A stretch of DNA of 64,000 nucleotides from Collinsella aerofaciens ATCC 25986 (GTDB taxonomy: Bacteria > Actinomycetota > Coriobacteriia > Coriobacteriales > Coriobacteriaceae). This document shows, one piece after another, positions 57,361 through 64,000 of this stretch (its first letter is position 1; each line of letters starts with the position of its first letter). The notes below the pieces were generated by a model, which did no database searches, was not told the DNA's origin, and worked only from the letters and a program-made list of their open reading frames with translations. The stretch spans positions 620,001 through 684,000 of the forward strand of contig NZ_CP048433.1 in assembly GCF_010509075.1 (NCBI RefSeq), in the 5' to 3' direction. Position numbers and translations under genes: made by a program.

Positions 57361-58125
57361 ATGCTGCTACCCGATTCCAAGACCGAGCTCGTCCGCCGTG
57401 GCAACAAGGTCGTTTACGACCTGGGCGACAAGATCGTCAAGGTCTTTAACGAGACCAAGCCTGTCTCCGACGTGTTCAACGAGGCTTTGAATCTTGCCCG
57501 CATCAATGAGTGCGGCATCCGCAGCCCCAAGGCTCTCGAGGTTTCCCAGCTCGAGAACGCCAACGGCTGGGCGCTCGTGACCGAGAAGGTTCCGGGCACC
57601 ACCCTTGCCGAGAAGATGACTGCCGAGCCCCAGCGCTTTGGTGAGTACCTCGAGATGTTCGTCGACCTCCAGATCGAGATCCACGGCTACACCTCCCCGC
57701 TGCTCAACCGTCAGCGCGACAAGTTCGCCCGTATGATCGACAGCCTTGATCAGCTCAATGCCACCACGCGCTACAACCTTCAGGAGCGTCTGGACGGCAT
57801 GACCAAGGAGTTCAAGGTCTGCCACGGCGACTTCAACCCCTCCAACGTCATCGTCGGCGACGACGGCCAGCTCTATGTGTGCGACTGGGCACACGCCACC
57901 CAGGGCTCCCCTGCTGCCGACGTTGCCACCACCTACCTGCTCTTTGCCCTCAACAGCAAGGACCAGGCCGAGGCCTACCTGGAGCTCTACTGCGACCGTG
58001 CCGACATGCCCATGCAGGTCGTGCGTCAGTGGACGAGCATCGTCGCCGCTTCCGAGCTCGCTCGTAAGCGCAACGTGAACGATGAGTTCCTGAAGAACTG
58101 GATCGACGTCGTCGATTATCAGTAA
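57361..58125 (+). CDS. Aminoglycoside phosphotransferase-fold kinase (TIGR02172-like)
   Basis: A 254-residue cytosolic protein with an APH/choline-kinase fold: an N-lobe ATP-binding strand region (KVVYDLGDKIVKVFNE), catalytic loop VCHGDFNPSNVIV near 154-166, and metal-binding CDWAHATQGSPAADVA near 174. Relatives are often small-molecule kinases; nothing shows antibiotic resistance. GAAAGGA precedes the ATG. It lies 89 bases after adhE, possibly in the same transcript. Substrate unknown. Confidence 0.8.
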   Translation: MLLPDSKTELVRRGNKVVYDLGDKIVKVFNETKPVSDVFNEALNLARINECGIRSPKALEVSQLENANGWALVTEKVPGTTLAEKMTAEPQRFGEYLEMFVDLQIEIHGYTSPLLNRQRDKFARMIDSLDQLNATTRYNLQERLDGMTKEFKVCHGDFNPSNVIVGDDGQLYVCDWAHATQGSPAADVATTYLLFALNSKDQAEAYLELYCDRADMPMQVVRQWTSIVAASELARKRNVNDEFLKNWIDVVDYQ

Positions 58126-58160
58126 TATCTGAGCGATTTATTTCGCATCGGAGGCATAAT

Positions 58161-58203
58161 GGAAAACCCCGCAGCTCGCATGGGCTGTGGGGTTTTCCTT
58201 TTA
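58161..58203 (+). terminator. Terminator after the APH-fold kinase gene
   Basis: 14-bp stem GGAAAACCCCGCAG (58161-58174) with 58185-58198, one G-T pair, 10-nt loop, then TTTTA. Confidence 0.9.
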
Positions 58204-58229
58204 GATATCGAGGATGCTACAAGATAATA

Positions 58230-58273
58230 GGACGGCCCCGCATCTCCCCGATTGGAGAAATGCGGGGCCGTCC
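58230..58273 (-). terminator. Terminator downstream of proS
   Basis: Perfect 14-bp stem GGACGGCCCCGCAT (58230-58243 with 58260-58273) whose loop also pairs (TCTCC/GGAGA). On the minus strand TATTATCTTG follows. It lies 31 bases past the proS stop. Confidence 0.82.
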
Positions 58274-58303
58274 CACATATCGAACTACAAGCGAAATCGT
58301 CGA

Positions 58304-60025
58304 TTAACGGCGGGCTGCCTTAACAAGCTCGGCAACCTTGGCAACGACCTCGTCGATCGCCACGTCCTCGCGCTCGCCCGTAGCACGGTCCTTGAGCTCA
58401 ACGGTGCCATTCTTAAGGCCGCGCTTGCCCAGAACCACCTGATACGGGAAGCCCATGAGGTCGTTATCGGCAAACTTAAAGCCCGGACGCTCATCGCGAT
58501 CGTCGACGACGACCTCGATACCCTCGGCACACAGGCCATCAACAATCTGCTCGCAGACGGTAGCGCACTCTTCCTTCTTGGGATCAAGCGGAATCACCGC
58601 GACCTCGTACGGGGCAACGGAGACCGGCCAGACGATACCGTGCTCGTCGTTGTGCTGCTCCACGACGGCAGCAAGCGAGCGGGACACGCCCACGCCGTAG
58701 CAACCCATGATGAGCGGCTTCTCCTTGCCGTCCTCATCCATAAAGGTGGCACCCATGGCCTCGGAGTACTTGGTGCCCAGCTGGAAGACCTGGGAAACCT
58801 CGATGCCGCGAGCAGCAGAGAGCGGCTTGCCGCAGTGCGGGCAAGGATCGCCGGCAACGACGGTGACCAGGTCGGCCCACTCGTCGACGGTAAAGTCGCA
58901 CTCGGGGCAGGCACCGGTAAAGTGATAATCGACCTCGTTGGCACCGCAGGCCCACTGCTTGGACTCGCGCAGGCTCTCGTCGCACACCAGACGGATGCCC
59001 TCGGGCAGGTTGACCGGTCCGATAAAGCCCTTGTGCAGGCCGTTCGCCTGAAGCTCCTCATCGGTCATCATGCGATAGCCCTTGCCAAAGACATGCTCGG
59101 CCTTGCAGTCGTTGAGTTCATGATCGCCCGGAACGATGGCCACGACAGGCTTGCCCTCAGCGTCGATGAGTGCCAGCGACTTGCGCGTGCCGTTCTCGGG
59201 GAAGCCGAAGAACTTTGCAACGGCCTCGATGGTGCCCATACCCGGAGTCTCGACCTTGGTAAGCGTACCGTCGCCAGGACCCTCGGTCACAACGACCTTG
59301 GTACTTGCGGCCTCGTCATCGGCAGCAAAGCCGCACTCGTCGCAGTAGACGAGCGAGGCCTCACCGGCGTCGGCCAAAGCCATGTACTCGACGGAGGTGT
59401 CGCCACCGATCTCGCCGGAGTCGGCGACAACGGGCAGAGCCTTGATGTAGCAGCGCTCGCAGATGTTGGCGTAGGCCTGCTTCATCTTGTCGTACTCCTC
59501 CTGCAGACTCTCCTGCGTGGCAGAGAAGCTGTAGGCGTCCTTCATGATGAACTCGCGACCGCGCATCAGGCCAAAGCGGGGACGGAACTCGTCGCGGAAC
59601 TTGTCCTGGATGTGGTAGAGGTTAACGGGCAGTTGCTTGTAGGAACGCAGCTCATTGCGAACCAGGGCGGTCACGGTCTCCTCGTGCGTGGGGCCCAGCA
59701 CGAACTCGCGGCCGTGGCGGTCATCGAAGCGCACGAGTTCCTTGCCATAGGCGTCGATGCGGCCGGACTCGCGCCATAGCTCAGCGTCGACCATAATGGG
59801 CATCATGAGCTCCTGGGCACCGGCGGCATCCATCTCGTCGCGCACGATGTTCTCGATCTTGCGAATCGAGCGCCATGCGAGCGGCAGGTAGGAATACAGA
59901 CCGGCGGCCTCCTTGCGGATCATGCCGGCACGGAGCAGCAGGCGGTGGCTGGCGAGCTCAGCGTCCGCCGGATCCTCTTTAAGCGTCGGCGCATAGAGCT
60001 TAGACATATACATTGCTCGGGTCAT
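58304..60025 (-). CDS. proS: Prolyl-tRNA synthetase
   Basis: A 573-residue class II synthetase of the bacterial long type: motif 1 region (GLYSYLPLAWRSIRKIENIVRDEM), motif 2 (FRDEFRPRFGLMRGREFIMKDAYSF), an INS editing insertion in the middle (about 225-390), motif 3 (MGCYGVGVSRSLAAVVEQH) and an anticodon-binding domain. It contains two Cys pairs in the middle (CDECGF, CPHCGK). GGAGA seven bases before the ATG. The ATG follows the ispG stop directly. Confidence 0.97.
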   Translation of the reverse strand: MTRAMYMSKLYAPTLKEDPADAELASHRLLLRAGMIRKEAAGLYSYLPLAWRSIRKIENIVRDEMDAAGAQELMMPIMVDAELWRESGRIDAYGKELVRFDDRHGREFVLGPTHEETVTALVRNELRSYKQLPVNLYHIQDKFRDEFRPRFGLMRGREFIMKDAYSFSATQESLQEEYDKMKQAYANICERCYIKALPVVADSGEIGGDTSVEYMALADAGEASLVYCDECGFAADDEAASTKVVVTEGPGDGTLTKVETPGMGTIEAVAKFFGFPENGTRKSLALIDAEGKPVVAIVPGDHELNDCKAEHVFGKGYRMMTDEELQANGLHKGFIGPVNLPEGIRLVCDESLRESKQWACGANEVDYHFTGACPECDFTVDEWADLVTVVAGDPCPHCGKPLSAARGIEVSQVFQLGTKYSEAMGATFMDEDGKEKPLIMGCYGVGVSRSLAAVVEQHNDEHGIVWPVSVAPYEVAVIPLDPKKEECATVCEQIVDGLCAEGIEVVVDDRDERPGFKFADNDLMGFPYQVVLGKRGLKNGTVELKDRATGEREDVAIDEVVAKVAELVKAARR

Positions 60026-61108
60026 TTATTTCTCCTCAATAAGTTTGTCGACCTCTGCCATAAGCGCGTCGACAATTTGGTCCTCAGCTACTTTACCAAT
60101 GATCTGGCCATGCGAAAAGAGCAAGGCCTGACCACGTCCGCAAGCAACGCCCAGGTCGGCATCAGAAGCCTCACCGGGGCCATTAACGGCACATCCCATC
60201 ACAGCGATAGAAAGCGGCGCGGAGTAGTTCTTAAGCCGCTCGGTGACCTCCTCGGCGATGGGAATGAGGTTAACCTGGCAGCGGGCGCACGTGGGGCACG
60301 AGACAATCTCGGGGCCACGGCGACGCAGGCCCAACGACTGCAGAATACCCCAGGCAACCGGCGGCTCCTCAACCGGATCGGCTGTGAGCGACACACGCAT
60401 GGTGTCGCCAATGCCTTCGGAAAGCAAGATACCCAAGCCTACAGAGCTCTTGATGGTGCCCTGGAGCTTGGTCCCCGCCTCCGTCACGCCCAGGTGAAGC
60501 GGAACGTGGGGAATCTCACGCGACAGGGCTCGATAGGTATCAAGCGTCGTTTGCACGCTATGGGCCTTGGCCGAAAGCACAATGTTCGTAAAGCCGCGGT
60601 CCTCAAAGTGCTTGACGAAACGCTCGCTCGACATCACGAGCTTCTCGGGCTGCGTGAGGTCTTCGCGCTCGGCGATATCCTGCTCAAGCGAGCCCGCGTT
60701 CACGCCAATGCGAATCGCGCACCCAGCAGCGCCGGCGGCGTCGATGACGGCATCGACCTTAGCCCAATCGCCGATATTGCCGGGATTGATGCGAAGCTTG
60801 GCGGCACCAGCCTCGACGGCGCCGATGGCCAGCTTGTGGTTAAAGTGGATATCGGCAACGATTGGCACCGGAGACTCGGCACAGATGGTGCGGAAACCCT
60901 CAAGCGCGGCCTCGGTGGGCACGCTCACACGCACGATATCGCAGCCAGCCTGCGCCAACGCGCACACTTGCGCAAGCGTTGCCTGGGCATCAGCGGTATC
61001 GGTGCAGGTCATGGATTGGACCACCACCGGCGCACCGCCACCGATCTGCACACCGCCCACATGCACGGGGCGCGTCAAATCGCGAGGCAAAGGATGGGAT
61101 AAAGACAA
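60026..61108 (-). CDS. ispG: 4-hydroxy-3-methylbut-2-en-1-yl diphosphate synthase (IspG/GcpE)
   Basis: A 360-residue iron-sulfur enzyme of the MEP isoprenoid pathway. TIM-barrel half with VVVQSMTCTDTAD, VADIHFNHKLA and RINPGNIG; 4Fe-4S cysteines in SCPTCARC and MGCAVNGPGE. The likely start is TTG at 61108 with AGGGGAG eight bases upstream; the open frame to 61195 overlaps rseP. With dxr two genes upstream, two MEP enzymes share this operon. Confidence 0.94.
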   Translation of the reverse strand: MSLSHPLPRDLTRPVHVGGVQIGGGAPVVVQSMTCTDTADAQATLAQVCALAQAGCDIVRVSVPTEAALEGFRTICAESPVPIVADIHFNHKLAIGAVEAGAAKLRINPGNIGDWAKVDAVIDAAGAAGCAIRIGVNAGSLEQDIAEREDLTQPEKLVMSSERFVKHFEDRGFTNIVLSAKAHSVQTTLDTYRALSREIPHVPLHLGVTEAGTKLQGTIKSSVGLGILLSEGIGDTMRVSLTADPVEEPPVAWGILQSLGLRRRGPEIVSCPTCARCQVNLIPIAEEVTERLKNYSAPLSIAVMGCAVNGPGEASDADLGVACGRGQALLFSHGQIIGKVAEDQIVDALMAEVDKLIEEK

Positions 61109-61121
61109 TCCAAACACTCCC

Positions 61122-62483
61122 CTACAGAATAAATCGAAGGATGTCGGAACGAAGCATATAGACAAACAGCAGCGCAAAGAGCGCGATGCCCACATAGCTC
61201 ACAATCGTCTGGACCTTGAGCGGAAGCTCGCGGCCGGCAATCTTTTGAATGATCTCGATGACCAGCTTGCCGCCATCGAGTGGTGGGATGGGCAGCAGGT
61301 TCATAAAGCCAAGCGAGAACGAAATGAGGGCGGCAAACGAAAGGAACGTGGCAGGGCCGGCAGCAGCAGCCTGTGAGGACATAACGCTAATACCCACGAT
61401 CGAAGAAGACTGATCGAGAATCTCCATCGTATGCTGCGGCTGGAGCAGGCGCATCACGCCCTCCGCTGTCTGCACGACATAGGAGAACGAAAGGCGAGCC
61501 GACGTGATGGGGTCTAAACGGACCACCTGCGTAGAGGCATACACACCTAGGCGCTCGTCCTCTTTGAGCGCAACCGAGGTCGAATGCTGCTTGCCGTCGC
61601 GCTCATACTCAATGGCGATATCGTCCTTACCGGCGGCCTTGCCGATGGCATCGTAAACGTCCATCCAGGTAGAGCACGATACTCCGTCAACCGAAAGGAT
61701 CGCGTCGCCGCCCTCGATACCCGCCTTGGCGGCAATAGACCCCTCGTCAACCTGACCAATCACGTTGGTATCCATCGGCACGGTGACACCCGCAATAGAG
61801 TAGATGCTCATAAGCAGCAAAAAGCCCGTCAGGATATTGACGAGAATGCCCGCGAGCAGCATAAAGGCGCGCTTGAGAAAACCCTGGCCCAGATAAGTGT
61901 GCGAGCGCTCTTGCGCCAAGAAATCAGCCTCGCCGCACGGCAGCTCCCACACATCGCCCTCGGTAGTCGCATGCTCTCGATCGAAACGACGGCCGTCAAA
62001 GGTGGTGTAACCCGCCGCGTCTCGCGGCAGCGTCTGATACTTGGTGGGATAGTAGCTCGGCGAGGGCTTCTCCCCTTCCTCATACCAAGGCGCGATAGAG
62101 CCCCAACCCAAGAGCAAGGCGCATGCCTCGAGCACAACCTCCTCGGATAGCTCGAGCTCGACAGCAAGGTCGGCCACGGTCACGCGACCATGACGATAGA
62201 TAGCCGCGAGCACGCGATCGGCGCAGGAGACATCGGTCGGATCCATACCGCAGATGGCAGCGTAGCCACCCAGCAGCAGCGGGGTCACGCCAAACTTGGT
62301 TCCAATGCGACGCGACGTGTAATGGATGTCAAAGCGGCACGGCAGGCCCAAAAAGAACTCGGTCACACGGACGCCGCAGGCACGCGCCGCCAAAAAGTGG
62401 CCGCCCTCGTGCAAAAACACGAGGACGGAAAGCATCAGCAGGCCCCAAAAGACCGATGAGAGAACGCTCAGAACAGTATCCAT
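61122..62483 (-). CDS. rseP: RseP-like site-2 metalloprotease with inserted domain
   Basis: A 453-residue intramembrane zinc protease (M50). HEGGH at 25-29, one PDZ domain (about 230-310, VIGQVDEGSIAAKAGIEGGDAILSVDG-like), and the second metal motif NLLPIPPLDGGKL near 395. After GGYAAI (72-77) a region of about 105 residues (about 85-190) is inserted where E. coli RseP has only a short segment before its next helix. The region 88-130 looks like a winged helix. The start (ATG 62483, or TTG 62498) is uncertain. Regulatory targets unknown. Confidence 0.9.
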   Translation of the reverse strand: MDTVLSVLSSVFWGLLMLSVLVFLHEGGHFLAARACGVRVTEFFLGLPCRFDIHYTSRRIGTKFGVTPLLLGGYAAICGMDPTDVSCADRVLAAIYRHGRVTVADLAVELELSEEVVLEACALLLGWGSIAPWYEEGEKPSPSYYPTKYQTLPRDAAGYTTFDGRRFDREHATTEGDVWELPCGEADFLAQERSHTYLGQGFLKRAFMLLAGILVNILTGFLLLMSIYSIAGVTVPMDTNVIGQVDEGSIAAKAGIEGGDAILSVDGVSCSTWMDVYDAIGKAAGKDDIAIEYERDGKQHSTSVALKEDERLGVYASTQVVRLDPITSARLSFSYVVQTAEGVMRLLQPQHTMEILDQSSSIVGISVMSSQAAAAGPATFLSFAALISFSLGFMNLLPIPPLDGGKLVIEIIQKIAGRELPLKVQTIVSYVGIALFALLFVYMLRSDILRFIL

Positions 62484-62508
62484 AAAACGAAAAAGCAATC
62501 CTTATGGG

Positions 62509-63696
62509 TTAGGAACGGGTTGCGGCGAGTACCTGCGCAGCCTTTTCACGCGCCCACGCATCGATGTCGCGAAGCTGCTCAAACGAATCGACCGCCTGCA
62601 TATCGTGGGCATCCATGCAGGATTCCACAATGCGATCGATATCGGTAAAGCTGCAGCCATCGTGCAGGAAGGCATCGACGGCGACCTCGTTGGCGGCATT
62701 GAGCACGCACGGCATGGTGCCACCCGTCTTGCCGGCACGCTCGGCCAGTGCCAGACAGCGGAAGGTATCCATGTCGGCAGCATCAAACGTGAGCTGCCCC
62801 AGCTCGCGGAAATCGATACGAGGCGCCGGGGTATCCCAACGCTCGGGATACGAGAACGCGAACTGGATGGGAATACGCATGTCGGAAGCACCGAGATGCG
62901 CCATCACGGAGCCGTCGGCAAACTCGACCATAGAGTGAATCTTGGACTGACGCTGCACGACCACGTTAATGAAATCGAGGTCGCAGTTAAACAGATGCAT
63001 GGCCTCAATGCGCTCCAGGCCCTTATTCATGAGGGTGGCGGAGTCGATGGTGATCTTAGCACCCATGGCCCACGTGGGATGTGCGAGGGCATCGGCACGC
63101 GTCACGCGATTGAGCTCGTCGCGCGCGCGGCCAAAGAACGGACCGCCCGAGCAGGTGAGCCAAATACAATGAGCCTCGCGCGGGTTCTCCCCCAGATAGC
63201 ACTGGTAGATGGCGGAGTGCTCAGAGTCGACTGGAATAAGCTGGCCCGGTTGCGCCAACGGCATAAGCAAGTCGCCACCGACGACGAGGGACTCCTTGTT
63301 GGCAAGGGCAAGACGCTTATTCGAGGTCAAGGCCGCATGGCTCGCCTCGAGACCGGCGGCACCCACAATAGCGACAAGCACGCAGTCGACATCGTCGCGA
63401 CGCGCGAGCTCGCAAACCGCCTGCGCGCCAACGCCGAGCTTCGTTCCCTCGGGCAACTCCTGCAGCACGGCGTCATCGCCATGAGCGACATCGGCCACGG
63501 CAACCGCCGGAACCGAGAACTCGCGGGCAGCGGCAACGAGCTCGGAGGTACTGGAGTTAACGGATAGCGCCGTCACCTGCAGGCGATCGGCATGCTGACG
63601 GCACACATCGAGCGCCTGGGTGCCGATAGAGCCCGTACAGCCCAGGATGGCAACACGGAGACGTCCATCGGAGCCATACGTCGTCTGGAATGACAT
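62509..63696 (-). CDS. dxr: 1-deoxy-D-xylulose-5-phosphate reductoisomerase
   Basis: A 395-residue NADPH enzyme making MEP, the first committed step of the isoprenoid pathway. N-terminal GCTGSIGTQALDV, NKESLVVGGDLL, metal/substrate-binding PVDSEHSAIYQ and SGGPFFGR, and a C-terminal helical domain. Its ATG overlaps the end of cdsA by one base. The order cdsA-dxr-rseP-ispG-proS is widespread in bacteria. Confidence 0.97.
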   Translation of the reverse strand: MSFQTTYGSDGRLRVAILGCTGSIGTQALDVCRQHADRLQVTALSVNSSTSELVAAAREFSVPAVAVADVAHGDDAVLQELPEGTKLGVGAQAVCELARRDDVDCVLVAIVGAAGLEASHAALTSNKRLALANKESLVVGGDLLMPLAQPGQLIPVDSEHSAIYQCYLGENPREAHCIWLTCSGGPFFGRARDELNRVTRADALAHPTWAMGAKITIDSATLMNKGLERIEAMHLFNCDLDFINVVVQRQSKIHSMVEFADGSVMAHLGASDMRIPIQFAFSYPERWDTPAPRIDFRELGQLTFDAADMDTFRCLALAERAGKTGGTMPCVLNAANEVAVDAFLHDGCSFTDIDRIVESCMDAHDMQAVDSFEQLRDIDAWAREKAAQVLAATRS

Positions 63697-64000
63697 TACA
63701 GCACGCCTCCGATCATCAAAAGCAGCTGAGCGGTAATGCAGCCAAAGATAAGCGAGTCGCTACGGTCGAGCATGCCGCCATGGCCCGGGATAAGGTTGCC
63801 GGAATCCTTGACGCCCACGCCACGCTTGATGCGCGACTCGATAAGGTCGCCGATAACGCCCAAAATGGACACGACCACGCCGCACAGCAGCGCATAGGGC
63901 AGGCTGAGCTTGTAGAAGTGCGTCGCCCACAGAATGAGCCAAATCAAAACCGAGCCCAGGATGCCGCCGACAAACCCCTCCCAGCTCTTTTTGGGAGAGA
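63696..64000 (-). CDS. cdsA: Phosphatidate cytidylyltransferase, C-terminal part (5' end beyond window)
   Basis: At least 101 C-terminal residues of CdsA, which makes CDP-diacylglycerol. The frame stays open to the window edge and reads SPKKSWEGFVGG, a family motif, so the Met at 63947 is internal. The family signature KRGVGVKDSGNLIPGHGGMLDRSDS is visible in pieces (SRIKRGVGVKDSGN, PGHGGMLDR). Several hydrophobic helices flank it. Confidence 0.95.
   Translation of the reverse strand, partial: SPKKSWEGFVGGILGSVLIWLILWATHFYKLSLPYALLCGVVVSILGVIGDLIESRIKRGVGVKDSGNLIPGHGGMLDRSDSLIFGCITAQLLLMIGGVL

Noticed and set aside
57361-58125. Aminoglycoside resistance gene
   Set aside because: The protein has the APH fold but the family is broad; no specific resistance-enzyme features are seen and the setting is metabolic, not mobile.

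Overview
This 64 kb window looks like a chromosomal core segment of a high-GC Gram-positive from the class Coriobacteriia, most likely Collinsella or a close relative. No search was run. The assignment rests on an actinobacterial-type integration host factor (mIHF) upstream of gmk-rpoZ, the combination of RNase J, RNase Y and an actinobacterial gene style, SpoVS in a recA operon, strong AGGAGG ribosome sites with frequent GTG/TTG starts, and tightly packed, overlapping genes. Nearly all genes lie on the minus strand.

Layout, left to right. A 5'-truncated DegV gene and a DUF1836 gene come first, then thioredoxin reductase divergent from a UgtP/MGDG-synthase-like glycosyltransferase. Positions 4026-4404 hold no gene but two related palindromic repeats and a terminator. 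Next are nrdR-dut, a LysM membrane protein divergent from lexA across three SOS boxes, and lexA overlapping a DUF1624 membrane protein. From 7.3 to 16.1 kb is a minus-strand run recA-recX-rny-[MutL-like GHKL ATPase]-spoVS-miaB-miaA-hflX. From 16.3 to 25.4 kb is rnj-ftsK-[RodZ-like]-yajQ-rimO-pgsA-pncC. Then rpsO and pnp, and a long operon-like run lepA-dus-hemW-dnaJ(membrane)-dnaJ-mtaB-phoH-ybeY-dgkA-era-recO (28.4-40 kb). rpsT, holA and comEC-comEA (40-44.5 kb) precede mihF-gmk-rpoZ-thiI. The pyrRBCKDF operon (47.4-52.7 kb) has a clear attenuator-like leader. Plus-strand rpmB is followed by a RAYT-type element with 51-bp inverted ends, then adhE and a kinase-like gene. The window closes with cdsA(partial)-dxr-rseP-ispG-proS, running leftward.

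Functional themes: an SOS circuit (lexA, recA, LysM protein, with boxes); translation and RNA modification/decay (three methylthiotransferases, miaA, dus, hflX, era, ybeY, lepA, RNases J and Y, PNPase); envelope and isoprenoid supply (cdsA, pgsA, dgkA, dxr, ispG, glycosyltransferase); natural-transformation DNA uptake (comEA/comEC); and de novo pyrimidine synthesis.

Most interesting leads: (1) a helically phased ACCAAA/TTTGGT repeat array upstream of recA that recurs, with 16 of 18 bases shared, upstream of comEA, suggesting an undescribed regulator linking DNA uptake and recombination; (2) a MutL-like GHKL ATPase in the recA operon; (3) a site-2 protease with a winged-helix-like insertion of about 105 residues; (4) a DnaJ-like protein with a C-terminal membrane domain; (5) a RAYT transposase bounded by near-perfect inverted hairpin repeats; (6) a 12-bp perfect hairpin enclosing the nrdR start codon.
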